Part shown: positions 1 to 7,544 of the stretch, one piece after another
Numbering within the stretch: position 1 is the first letter of the stretch
Layout: each line of letters opens with the position of its first letter
NCBI GenBank assembly: GCA_002433805.1
Contig: DJIW01000034.1
Location: 1-12,285, forward strand
DNA from: Competibacteraceae bacterium UBA6584
Lineage (GTDB): Bacteria > Pseudomonadota > Gammaproteobacteria > Competibacterales > Competibacteraceae
DNA: 12,285 nt
Direction of reading: 5' to 3'
Program-made: the position numbers and the translations under genes
Notes under the pieces: generated by a model
The model's database searches: none
Told to the model about the DNA's origin: nothing
Seen by the model: the letters and a program-made list of their open reading frames with translations, nothing else

Positions 1-11
1 AAACAAGTATT

Positions 12-25
12 TGTAAACGCTTACA
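12..25. repeat. Short operator-like inverted repeat
   Basis: TGTAA (12-16) and TTACA (21-25) are perfect inverted repeats separated by ACGC. The size and spacing resemble a dimeric repressor site, but a 5-bp match can arise by chance. It may belong to a gene to the left of the window. Confidence 0.25.
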
Positions 26-99
26 TGCGATTTAGGCTAGGACGGCTAGAGCATGTACGTTCACACTGGAGAAGTTGGCCGAGCCGATAAGCTAGGCGA

Positions 100-117
100 T
101 GGCGCAAGGAAGCGCCA
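100..117 (-). terminator. Possible terminator-like hairpin after the WD40-HEAT gene
   Basis: TGGCGC (100-105) pairs with GCGCCA (112-117) around a 6-nt loop. On the minus strand it lies 7 nt after the TGA of the large gene, where a terminator would be expected. It has no following T-run (the next bases read ATCGCC), so it would be a weak or factor-dependent terminator at best. Confidence 0.3.
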
Positions 118-124
118 CCTCTAC

Positions 125-3100
125 TCATATATTATTTGCCGTCCTCCTCTCCACCCTCCTTAAACTCTTAAACGCCACCGCCCGAATCCCGCTATCCTCG
201 CCTTTATTCGCCAAAATCCCTTCCAAGGCGGTCTTCACCGCGTCCCCGCCCAAACGACCCAAAGCGGCAATGGCACTGGAACGGGCCGCGTCGCTCGCTG
301 TGGTGGCGCGACGGATTAACGCGGCGGCATCATGCTGTTCCAGCAGAATCGGCAACGCAGCCTGCCGCTGTTCGACCGTCGCCAGCAAGCGGCCCTCGGC
401 ATTGGGCGCGACCGCCCGCAACATCGGCCGCAAGGCCGCGCCATCGACGCTGGTGGATTTTTCCAGCACCGGCAAGGCCGCATTGCCGCTCAATCTCGCC
501 AGCGCCGCGCTCGCCGCTGAGCGGATGGCGGGATCGACCGCGTTCAGCAGGGGCAACAATAACGCTTGATCGCTGGCGTCGCCGCATTCTGCCAAGCCGC
601 GCAAGGCTTCACAGCGCACCGCGTTGGGAATTCGGCTATCGGCCAATGCGGCGCGCATCATCGGAGCGGCTTTGAGTTGCAACTGTCGGGCGGCCCACAA
701 ACCAGCTTGCCACGCCTGCGCTTCCGTCGCAGCCTGCTCGCGCCAATGCTGCTGCTCCGCCTGCCGCCAGCCGTCGGCGGCCCGCTGCACGGCGGTTTGC
801 ACCGCGCCCGCCAATTCCGCATCTCCGCTATTGCCCGCAATCCAGGCTGCGTCAGCGCGCGTTGCCGCCGAATCACTTTGCAACAAGCTCCACAAAGCGT
901 CTTTGGCAAATGATTGGCGACGGATCAAACCGCGCCGCAGACGCTGCCGGACTTGCTGATCTTTCACCACGCCGAGGCGCTGGGTCAGCGTGCTCGGATC
1001 GCCCTGACGGGCTAGAAAGCGAGCGGCGGGTTGGCTGATTTCGGGGTATTCGCTGTTGAGCGCCAACAGATTGACCTGCGTGGCGTCGCTGGGATACAGC
1101 CGTCGCAGCGCGTCCAGTCCGGTCTTGCGCAAGTTGGCGTCGCGCTGGTGCAGCAGGCTTTCCAGCACCGGTTCCGAGGCAATCTCGCCCAGTTGGCCCA
1201 ATTCGCTGGCAGCGCGCTGGCGGGCGGCATTGTCTTCGTAAGGATCGCTGGCGAGGCGTTCCAGCAGCGTGCGGCTGCGCTCGTCACCGACTCGCCGCAA
1301 ACCGCTCAAGGCGCGCCACCGCAACTCGCTGGAACCCTCGCGGGCTACGCTTTCCAGCCGCTCGCGCAGACGCTGGCGCTCGTCGGCGTCGGTGAGCCGC
1401 GCGAGCAGTGCGCCCAGCGCTTCGGCGGCGTCCGGGGCCAGCGCTCGGTCATCGGCGGGCAGATCGGCGCGCGGGTCGAGCAGCGGTTCCAGATACTCCA
1501 GAGCCCGGCGGTCGCCCAGTTCGCCCAGCGCGGCGATGGCCCGTTTGCGCTCGGCGTCGGTGCCCGCCGTGAAGGCCAGCAGCAACGGCTGCAAGGCTTC
1601 CGGGCGCTGTTGCTTGGCCAAGCCCTCGGCGGCGGCCAGCAGCAGTTCGCGGCGGCCACCGGCCAGCGCCCGCGTCAGCGGCTCCAGACTTGCGCCGGGA
1701 ACGCCGATGACGATGCGTTGCGCCAGTTGCGCGCAGGCTTGAGCGCGGATCGCCTCGTTGCGGTCGTCCAGCAACCGCACCAACAGCGTTTCGGCCGGTT
1801 TCGCGTCCAGCAGCGCCAGCGCGTCCACCACGCGGGCGCGGATCGCCGGATTATCGTGATCGAGCAACGGCGGCAGGGCTTGCAGCGCGGGCGTTTCCTG
1901 ATACCGGGGATAACGCCGACCGTCGGCGCGCTGTTGCTCCGGTTGCGCCGGATCGCGCAGCAGTTGCAGCAGGATGTCCAGCATCAGTCCGTGCTGGGCG
2001 GCCTGTTCCTTATCCAGTAACCCGCGTCCCAGCAACGGCAGCGCGGCGAGATGGCCGATGCGGCCCAAAGCCCGCAGCAGGGCCGAACGGTCGGCGGTTT
2101 TATCGGGATCGTCGTCCAGCCGGGCGATTACCGCATGAGCGGCGCTTTCCGCCGTCTGCGGGTTCGGTCGGGCGTGGGCCAGCGTGACGAGCGCTTCCAA
2201 AGCGCGATTCGCCAGACGCGGTTCGGCGCGCAAGGCGGTTGCCAGCACCTCCAGCGCCAGCGCTTCGCCGCGCTGGGCCAGCCCGACCGCAGCGCGCAGC
2301 CGTAATTCCTCGTGTTCGCTTTCCAGCGCGCGGGTCAGCGCCGACGCCACCCGCGAGTCGCGGGCGTCCAGCAGCCGATCCACCACCGTCAGCCGCAAAT
2401 CGTCGAAGCGGCTGTTCAGCGCCAGCAGCCACGGCTCTAAACTGCCCGCCGGATACAACCGAGGCAGTTGTTCGAGCGCATGGCGGCGCACCTCGGCGCT
2501 GGCGGCATCGACCGCGCCTCGGGCTAATTCCAGCGCGCGGGCATCGCCCGCCGCCGCCGCCGCCAGCAGCCGATCAAAAGCTAGCCGGCCGATGTCGGCG
2601 GCATCCAGCGCCAGCGCCAGCGCCAGCGGTTCCAGCGGTTGGTTCGGATGCAGTTCGATCAGGGCGTTCAAGGCGGCTTGCCGCACCAGATGATGCGGAT
2701 CGCTCAAAGCTTGACGTAGCACCGGCAGCACCGCATCGCGGCCGATGTCGGCTTGCTGGGCCAGAATCGCCAGACGGGCGATGCAATCGCGCCGCACCCG
2801 CTGGTAATCATCCGGACCTTTGGCGATGGGCGCTTGCCGGATCAACCCGGCATAGGCGCCGAACGTCAGCCGCCAGAGTTCGGCGGCGCTGGCCTGACCG
2901 TCCCTGGGCGGACGGTGCCCGCCACCGGCGAAGCGCAACACGGTCAACAGCCGTTGGGTAGCCGAGCCGGTCTCGGCTTTTTGCGGACGGCCGAACAGGC
3001 CGCGAATCCAGCCGGTTTTACGTTCCAGCCGGGTTTCGGCTTCAGGCGCGGTCGGCGGCGGCGCGGATTCGGTGGCGATTTCGGCCAAGCGTTTGGCCTC

Positions 3101-6100
3101 GCGCCAGAAGGTTTCCGGTTGCGGGCGCAGGCCGAGAATCTGAGCGGCGGCGTAACGGCGGGCGGGTGCGTCGCTGGCTAGCGCGTTGACCACGGCATTG
3201 AGCAAGCGCGGGCGTTGTCCGGCCTCCGGCCAGTGGCGCATGTCGCTGGCTTTTTCCGGCTGGCGCGGGCCGATTAATTCCAAACCCCATTGGCCCAAAT
3301 CCTCATCCCGCAACCGCGCTTCCAGCACGCGGGCGGCGGCGTAGCGGATTTCTGGCGATTCGGCGCTTAAGGCGCTCAACAGCAAATCCGGCGGCAACTG
3401 GGCGCGGGCCAGGGCGATGTCGCGCGCCACGATCACCGCGAAACTGAGTTCCTGTAAATCGCGCTCGGCGTCTTCCAAGCCTTGCAACAGCCCTTGCACG
3501 CCGTCGCCACCGAGAGCGACGAAGCTAAAAAGCGCGCCGCGCCGGATCGGCAAATGCTCGTGACGCTGGGTGCCCGCCAGCACCGGCAGGGCGCGCGTAT
3601 CGCCGAGTTTCGATAAGCCGTCGGCGGCCCAACTGCGCACCGCCAGATCGGCGTGCGCCAGCGCCTCGACCAGCGGTTGCGGGTTGCCGCTCTGACAGGC
3701 CGCCGCCAAGCCCCGCGCGCCGTGTTCCCGCATCAGCGGATCGTCATCGCGCAATAGAGCTGTCAAAAACGGAATGCTGGCCGGGTCGCCCACATCGGCC
3801 AAAGCGCTGGCGGAGCGCTGGCGCAGGCTGTCGCTGGGCCGGTCGTGATCGGTTTTGGCGATGCTCAATAATTTTTGCATCGGCCCGACCGCGCGGGCGT
3901 CGCGGCGCTTGCCGCACAGTTCGCCCGCCCGCACCCGCAAGAGATAAAACGGACTGTCGAAGGCCAGCGCGAAGGCGTGGGCGTCGGACGGCAGCAGTTT
4001 ATCCAGCGCCTCGATCGCGGCGATGAACTGCGCGGCGTCCTCGACTTGCAGCAGTTCGATCAAACGGCTGCGCAACGGGGCGGGGTCGGTGGCGTCCAGC
4101 GCGCCCTTGAGACCGGCCAGCCGCACCTCGGCGGCGGGCGAGTGGAGCGCGGCCAGGTGGTATTCGGGTCGTTTCTTGTCGGCGTCTTCCTTGGTCAGCG
4201 CCTCGTAAGCGGCTAAGCCCACCTCGGCGGCGCTATCGCCAACGCGGGTTATCAGCAATTCCTTCGCCCAACCGCGCGACTGGCGAGCCTGGCGGATCAG
4301 TTCGTCCACCGCCCAACGGCGCACGTCGGCATGAACCGAGGCCACCGCCCGCCGCAAAGTGGTTTCCGGGCGCTTGCTGTGCCAGGCCCACAGGGTGCGC
4401 ATCGCCTCGCGCCGCGTGTCTTCGGCCTCGTCGTCCAGCGCCTGCGCCAACAGCTTATCAATGCGGGTCGCCAGTTCGGCGGGGGCGGTTGCGCCGTGCT
4501 TGACCAGAAGTTGCAAGGCGCGGGCGCGGATTTCGCCCGCTTGGGTGCGCAAGGCGAGTTCGGCGAGGTCGATATCGCCCGCCGGGCCTTCCAGTTCGGC
4601 CAGCTTGAGCAGACCATCGAAAGCGTCGGCGCGGACTTGGGCGTCGTCGTCGTTCAGCAGCCATTGCAAGCGCGCGCGCAAACGCGGATCGCCCGCTAGG
4701 TTACCGATGGCGGGCGCAAGGAAGCGCGTGATCTGGCGACGCATCGCGGGGTTCGGCTCGCGGCTCAACTGCAACAGCGCGCCGCTGGCCCGCTCGTCGC
4801 CAAGCCAACTCAGACACAAGGCGGCTTGCAGGGCCATATCCGGCTGGCGACAGGCCAATGCGGTGAACAGCGGTTCTAGGAATTGATCGCTCGCGGTGGC
4901 GGCGCTGGCTTCTTCAGCGACGCCTTGCGCCTTGAAACCACCTAAGATTTTACCGATGTCGCTGCCTTCCCCGCGCAACCGGGCGGCCAGCGTCGGATAA
5001 GCCATCACCCCGATCCAGAACGCGGCGTGGCGCACCTCGAAGGTGTCGTCGTTGAGCGCCTGATCGAGCAAGCGGCGACCGTCTGCTGTCGCGCCGAGAT
5101 GGCGCTGACCGAGCCGGATCAGCACCGCGCGGCGGATGTCGGGCGAACCGCGCTCGAAAGCGCTGTGCAAGGGCGCGACGCTCGTTTCCGGTTCCAGCGC
5201 CAGCAACGCATCGAGCGCTGCTTCCCGGACTTTTTCGTCGCCGTCGTTCAGCCGTTCATTGAGCCAGCGCGGCGCCAGCGGCGAGCGTTGCCGCAACTGG
5301 GTGAGTTGCTTGACCGCGTATAGCCGCAGATCGGCATGATGGCCGTTCAGCGCCGCTTGCAAGGCGGCGAGCGGCGTGTCGGTTTCGATCTGTTGCAGCG
5401 CGGTCAGCGCGGCCTTGCGCACGCCGGGGTTGTCGTCATTCACGGCTTTGACCAGCGCCGGGCGGCTGCGGCGGCGCTGGGTCTTGCCCAGCCATTGCGC
5501 GGCTTCGATCCGCTGGGCCGGCCGCGAATCCTGGGTCAGCACGTAGTCCAAGCCTTCCCGCGCTTCGTCCTCGGCCAGTTGCGCCAGGGCTTCCAGAGTA
5601 GCGGACGAGGAGCGGGTGGCTTTCACCTCATCCAGCAGCCGTTGCAAGCGGGAATCCCAACTTTCGGGATTGCCGGATGGATTGCCGTTTTGATCGATTG
5701 CGCCGAGCCAGATTTGCCGCTGTTCGGTGACGGCGACCAGCGTCCCGCCGCGCTGTTCCGGTTTGGCTTGGGGGTTGGGATCGACCAGCGCCAGGGCGCG
5801 GGCGTCGCGGCCGATGGGCACGGTGCGCGGCTTGCGGCGCTGATCCAGCGTCCATATTTTCAGTTCGCCGTCCTCGCCCAGCGAGAACAGACGGCGCGGC
5901 AGCGGTCGGTTCTGCTCGTCATTCAGCGCGGCGCTGAAGATCAGGGCGCGCACCGGGCCTTGATGGGCGGCATCGCCGCTGCGGTCTTCCTCGTCAATCG
6001 CGCCTTCCAAAAAGCAAACGCGGATGGAACCATCGCCGCAACCGGCCACGATGCGGCCATCGCCGGTGAAGGCGAGTGCATCGATGCCGCGTCCGCCGCA

Positions 6101-6655
6101 GGGCATGACGCGGATTTCGGCTTGATCGAGATTGGCCAGCGGCAGGACGTAAAGGGTGTTATCGGCTCCGGCGGCGGCCACGCTGGCGCTGGCGGCATCA
6201 ACCGCCACCGCCTGCAAGGGCTGTTCGCTCAAGCGGCGCTGGGCGCGTTGGCACAGGTGGAGTTTTTCACCTTCGGCGGCGATCTCGTGCAGCTTCAATA
6301 CGCCATCCTCGCCGACGCTCACGACTTGCTGTCCGACCGTCGCCAACGCCCGCACCGCGCCGGTGTGCGCCGCTTGCCGCGCGTCTGGCGTGTCGCCTTT
6401 GCCATCGGTGCGCCACAGCGCCAGCGCGCCATCCGCCGTGCCCGCCAGCAGCAATCCCTCGTCGCTAAACGCCAGCGCGGTGGCGGCGGAGTCCAGTGGC
6501 GCGCTGAATCGGGCGTTGAGCTTGGGCAGTTGCAGCAGGTGGACGCTGGAGTGGCTGACGCCCACGGCATCACGGCGACCGCCCACGGCAAGGAGTTTGC
6601 CGCTGGCGGAGACGGCTAATAAGCGTTCAATGTGGGGGGCGTATTGTTTAGGCAC
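125..6655 (-). CDS. Giant WD40 propeller-HEAT repeat protein (2176 aa)
   Basis: Residues 1-320 show seven WD40-like units, each a hydrophobic strand pair with a GD/DG turn, at about 8-43, 57-82, 99-124, 146-173, 190-217, 233-270 and 284-320 (for example GEDGELKIWTL), enough to close a seven-bladed propeller. From about 350 to the C terminus it is nearly continuous HEAT/PBS-lyase-type repeats with the pattern D-D-x-x-x-V-R-x-x-A (such as DDNPGVRKAALTAL and DDDAQVRADAFDGLLKLAE). A less regular basic stretch at about 1205-1285 interrupts the array. No signal peptide, membrane segment or catalytic motif is visible, so a cytoplasmic scaffold or sensor is most likely. The GTG start is secure: an in-frame TAG lies at 6668-6670 and no other start codon falls between. 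An AGGA (6666-6669) sits 10 nt upstream. The frame is open throughout. Role unknown; association with the retron is inferred only from position and the shared HEAT content. Confidence 0.9.
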   Translation of the reverse strand: MPKQYAPHIERLLAVSASGKLLAVGGRRDAVGVSHSSVHLLQLPKLNARFSAPLDSAATALAFSDEGLLLAGTADGALALWRTDGKGDTPDARQAAHTGAVRALATVGQQVVSVGEDGVLKLHEIAAEGEKLHLCQRAQRRLSEQPLQAVAVDAASASVAAAGADNTLYVLPLANLDQAEIRVMPCGGRGIDALAFTGDGRIVAGCGDGSIRVCFLEGAIDEEDRSGDAAHQGPVRALIFSAALNDEQNRPLPRRLFSLGEDGELKIWTLDQRRKPRTVPIGRDARALALVDPNPQAKPEQRGGTLVAVTEQRQIWLGAIDQNGNPSGNPESWDSRLQRLLDEVKATRSSSATLEALAQLAEDEAREGLDYVLTQDSRPAQRIEAAQWLGKTQRRRSRPALVKAVNDDNPGVRKAALTALQQIETDTPLAALQAALNGHHADLRLYAVKQLTQLRQRSPLAPRWLNERLNDGDEKVREAALDALLALEPETSVAPLHSAFERGSPDIRRAVLIRLGQRHLGATADGRRLLDQALNDDTFEVRHAAFWIGVMAYPTLAARLRGEGSDIGKILGGFKAQGVAEEASAATASDQFLEPLFTALACRQPDMALQAALCLSWLGDERASGALLQLSREPNPAMRRQITRFLAPAIGNLAGDPRLRARLQWLLNDDDAQVRADAFDGLLKLAELEGPAGDIDLAELALRTQAGEIRARALQLLVKHGATAPAELATRIDKLLAQALDDEAEDTRREAMRTLWAWHSKRPETTLRRAVASVHADVRRWAVDELIRQARQSRGWAKELLITRVGDSAAEVGLAAYEALTKEDADKKRPEYHLAALHSPAAEVRLAGLKGALDATDPAPLRSRLIELLQVEDAAQFIAAIEALDKLLPSDAHAFALAFDSPFYLLRVRAGELCGKRRDARAVGPMQKLLSIAKTDHDRPSDSLRQRSASALADVGDPASIPFLTALLRDDDPLMREHGARGLAAACQSGNPQPLVEALAHADLAVRSWAADGLSKLGDTRALPVLAGTQRHEHLPIRRGALFSFVALGGDGVQGLLQGLEDAERDLQELSFAVIVARDIALARAQLPPDLLLSALSAESPEIRYAAARVLEARLRDEDLGQWGLELIGPRQPEKASDMRHWPEAGQRPRLLNAVVNALASDAPARRYAAAQILGLRPQPETFWREAKRLAEIATESAPPPTAPEAETRLERKTGWIRGLFGRPQKAETGSATQRLLTVLRFAGGGHRPPRDGQASAAELWRLTFGAYAGLIRQAPIAKGPDDYQRVRRDCIARLAILAQQADIGRDAVLPVLRQALSDPHHLVRQAALNALIELHPNQPLEPLALALALDAADIGRLAFDRLLAAAAAGDARALELARGAVDAASAEVRRHALEQLPRLYPAGSLEPWLLALNSRFDDLRLTVVDRLLDARDSRVASALTRALESEHEELRLRAAVGLAQRGEALALEVLATALRAEPRLANRALEALVTLAHARPNPQTAESAAHAVIARLDDDPDKTADRSALLRALGRIGHLAALPLLGRGLLDKEQAAQHGLMLDILLQLLRDPAQPEQQRADGRRYPRYQETPALQALPPLLDHDNPAIRARVVDALALLDAKPAETLLVRLLDDRNEAIRAQACAQLAQRIVIGVPGASLEPLTRALAGGRRELLLAAAEGLAKQQRPEALQPLLLAFTAGTDAERKRAIAALGELGDRRALEYLEPLLDPRADLPADDRALAPDAAEALGALLARLTDADERQRLRERLESVAREGSSELRWRALSGLRRVGDERSRTLLERLASDPYEDNAARQRAASELGQLGEIASEPVLESLLHQRDANLRKTGLDALRRLYPSDATQVNLLALNSEYPEISQPAARFLARQGDPSTLTQRLGVVKDQQVRQRLRRGLIRRQSFAKDALWSLLQSDSAATRADAAWIAGNSGDAELAGAVQTAVQRAADGWRQAEQQHWREQAATEAQAWQAGLWAARQLQLKAAPMMRAALADSRIPNAVRCEALRGLAECGDASDQALLLPLLNAVDPAIRSAASAALARLSGNAALPVLEKSTSVDGAALRPMLRAVAPNAEGRLLATVEQRQAALPILLEQHDAAALIRRATTASDAARSSAIAALGRLGGDAVKTALEGILANKGEDSGIRAVAFKSLRRVERRTANNI
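2548..2562. repeat. CCG x5 trinucleotide tract inside the WD40-HEAT gene
   Basis: Five consecutive CCG units lie in the coding sequence and encode part of a poly-alanine stretch of a HEAT helix. Slippage by whole units would keep the frame. Confidence 0.6.
2605..2628. repeat. CCAGCG x4 hexamer tandem repeat inside the WD40-HEAT gene
   Basis: Four exact CCAGCG copies (2605-2628) and a fifth at 2632-2637 encode an alternating Leu-Ala run (LALALAL) in a HEAT helix. Probably a codon-level product of a repetitive helix rather than a functional DNA repeat. Confidence 0.6.
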
Positions 6656-6886
6656 GGTGGATAATTCCTAATTCAACAATGTCGACACTATATATATGGC
6701 GGTTTTTAATGATTTAGTAGACCATTCTCTGCGCTGACTCAAAAAAAATAGACCAATAGTATTCGGCAGCACCTTTATTAGTTAACAAAGTTTTCTCGCT
6801 TTTTAACCGCCTTTGTTATAGGTTAAGATATGACCGTTCTTAAAATTCTTATATTTGCTTGTGAATTGAATGCTTTTTTATAAAGT
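6656..6886 (-). promoter_or_regulatory. AT-rich intergenic spacer with likely promoter of the WD40-HEAT gene
   Basis: This 231-bp spacer separates the last HicB-like gene from the giant gene and is strikingly AT-rich, with an A8 run (6741-6748) and an alternating TATATATA (6690-6697). Such a gap is the natural place for the promoter of the downstream gene. The minus strand offers loose -35-like words (TTGAGT, complement of 6735-6740) and AT-rich -10-like words, but none matches consensus well, so I do not fix a start site. AGGA (complement of 6666-6669) is the probable ribosome binding site. No open frame here looks like a gene. Confidence 0.45.
6781..6826. repeat. Two interlocked inverted repeats downstream of hicB2
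   Basis: TAACAAAG (6783-6790) is inverted at CTTTGTTA (6811-6818). A second pair, TTAACC (6803-6808) and GGTTAA (6821-6826), straddles the right arm, so the two stems cannot both form as simple hairpins. They could form a pseudoknot or switch in RNA, or be overlapping dyad operator sites. A role as an attenuator or terminator after the hic genes is possible; there is no ideal terminator hairpin with T-tract. Confidence 0.4.
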
Positions 6887-7099
6887 TTAAGTAGTAATTT
6901 CGATATACTTTACCTGACTAGAAGGTGCTGGAATTGATAATCCATCCTCTCTCATACCACGCAAATGAAATTGGATAGCTTCCTGAATTTCAGGTTCTAT
7001 CTCTTGTATCGTTTTTCCGGTAGCAACACAACCCGGAAGGTCAGGAACATAAGCTGCATAGTTGTTTTCAGATTTTTCAATGACTACCGCATAGCGCAT
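6887..7099 (-). CDS. hicB: Short HicB-family antitoxin (70 aa), second copy
   Basis: A typical HicB N-terminal degenerate RNase H-like fold: MRYAVVIEK, then NNYAAYVPDLPGCVATGKT, then an acidic helix ending in FHLRGMREDG and a final strand. HicB proteins neutralise the HicA mRNA interferase by masking its active-site histidine. The usual C-terminal DNA-binding domain is absent, since the protein ends at 70 aa, so operon autoregulation by this protein alone is doubtful. It begins 2 nt after the stop of the preceding HicB-like gene, with GGGAAG about 10 nt upstream, and is clearly co-translated. Which of the two HicB-like proteins is the true partner of HicA cannot be told from sequence. Confidence 0.9.
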   Translation of the reverse strand: MRYAVVIEKSENNYAAYVPDLPGCVATGKTIQEIEPEIQEAIQFHLRGMREDGLSIPAPSSQVKYIEITT

Positions 7100-7101
7100 G
7101 G

Positions 7102-7323
7102 TTAGGCCACTTCCCGCATGGGACGAATTTTAGGAGTGGGTAGGTTTCGCCCTTCCTTGGCAAAATGCTGAATTACATCTTCTACAACTTCGCATAGTTC
7201 GGTATAAAGCTGGGTGGGATTATCACCGTGAATCCCTGTAATTAGATCAGGGCATTGGCCAATATAGGTTTGATCTTCTTCACTCCACTCAATCCATTTA
7301 TGATATTGGTCACTGGTCTTCAT
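7102..7323 (-). CDS. hicB: HicB-like antitoxin (73 aa), first copy
   Basis: The protein follows the HicB fold pattern: strand (YHKWIEWSEED), strand plus loop (TYIGQCPDLITGIHGD), a long helix (LYTELCEVVEDVIQHFAKEG) and a short basic tail. It has CPDL-x-x-GIHGD where classical HicB has LPGCxxxG, so it is a more divergent member than the gene after it, and few residues are identical between the two. It too lacks a C-terminal DNA-binding domain. Its ATG overlaps the HicA stop in an ATGA, the classic arrangement for translational coupling of toxin and antitoxin. By position it is the likelier direct partner of HicA. Confidence 0.85.
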   Translation of the reverse strand: MKTSDQYHKWIEWSEEDQTYIGQCPDLITGIHGDNPTQLYTELCEVVEDVIQHFAKEGRNLPTPKIRPMREVA

Positions 7324-7523
7324 TTCTTTACACTCTCTATGGCTTGGCTGACTTGCTTTTCCTGGTAATGTTTCGCGTCATCTCCAGTTTGGCCGCTGAC
7401 TGTTACCGCACCAGCGTATTTGGCATGAGTGAATTTTCGATGTGAACCCTTGCCGCCACCCGATATTTGACTAAATCCAGCGTTTCTCAGCTCTTGAATC
7501 AGATCTCTAATTTTCTTGGGCAT
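7320..7523 (-). CDS. hicA: HicA toxin (mRNA interferase, 67 aa)
   Basis: HicA is a small double-stranded-RNA-binding-like protein that cleaves mRNA independently of translation, using one conserved histidine. Here the signature GGGKGSHRKFTH spans residues 22-33, with His28 as the expected catalytic residue, preceded by the first helix (IRDLIQELRNAGF) and followed by a strand (GAVTVSG) and a C-terminal helix (EKQVSQAIESVKK). The length is normal for the family and the active site is intact. It starts 21 nt after the stop of the GC-rich HEAT gene but is itself AT-rich, so the base composition changes at the gene boundary. The RBS is weak (GAAAG close to the ATG), so expression may depend on read-through from the retron operon or on an internal promoter. 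Confidence 0.95.
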   Translation of the reverse strand: MPKKIRDLIQELRNAGFSQISGGGKGSHRKFTHAKYAGAVTVSGQTGDDAKHYQEKQVSQAIESVKK

Positions 7524-7544
7524 CTCTTTCGTGCTTGCGTTCTT

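Larger units (their letters stand above)
1..124. other. Intergenic left edge, downstream of the WD40-HEAT gene
   Basis: No coding region is supported here. The stretch holds an operator-like inverted repeat, TGTAA-ACGC-TTACA (12-25), several GCTAG words (around 35-50 and 90-94), and a short hairpin near the stop codon of the large gene (listed separately). The neighbour on the left is outside the window. Confidence 0.6.

Noticed and set aside
1031..2020. Open frame of 329 codons on the plus strand
   Set aside because: Antisense to HEAT repeats of the giant gene; low-complexity Gln/Arg/Ala composition and no motif.
2548..2637. CCG and CCAGCG tandem tracts as phase-variation switches
   Set aside because: Both have unit lengths divisible by three, so slippage would not shift the frame. 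They simply encode Ala and Leu-Ala runs.
5336..6619. Long open frame (427 codons) on the plus strand
   Set aside because: It is antisense to the WD40 and HEAT coding sequence. Its residue pattern is a mirror of the GC-rich codons (Gln/Arg/Gly-rich) with no recognisable domain, while the minus frame has clear WD40 and HEAT motifs.
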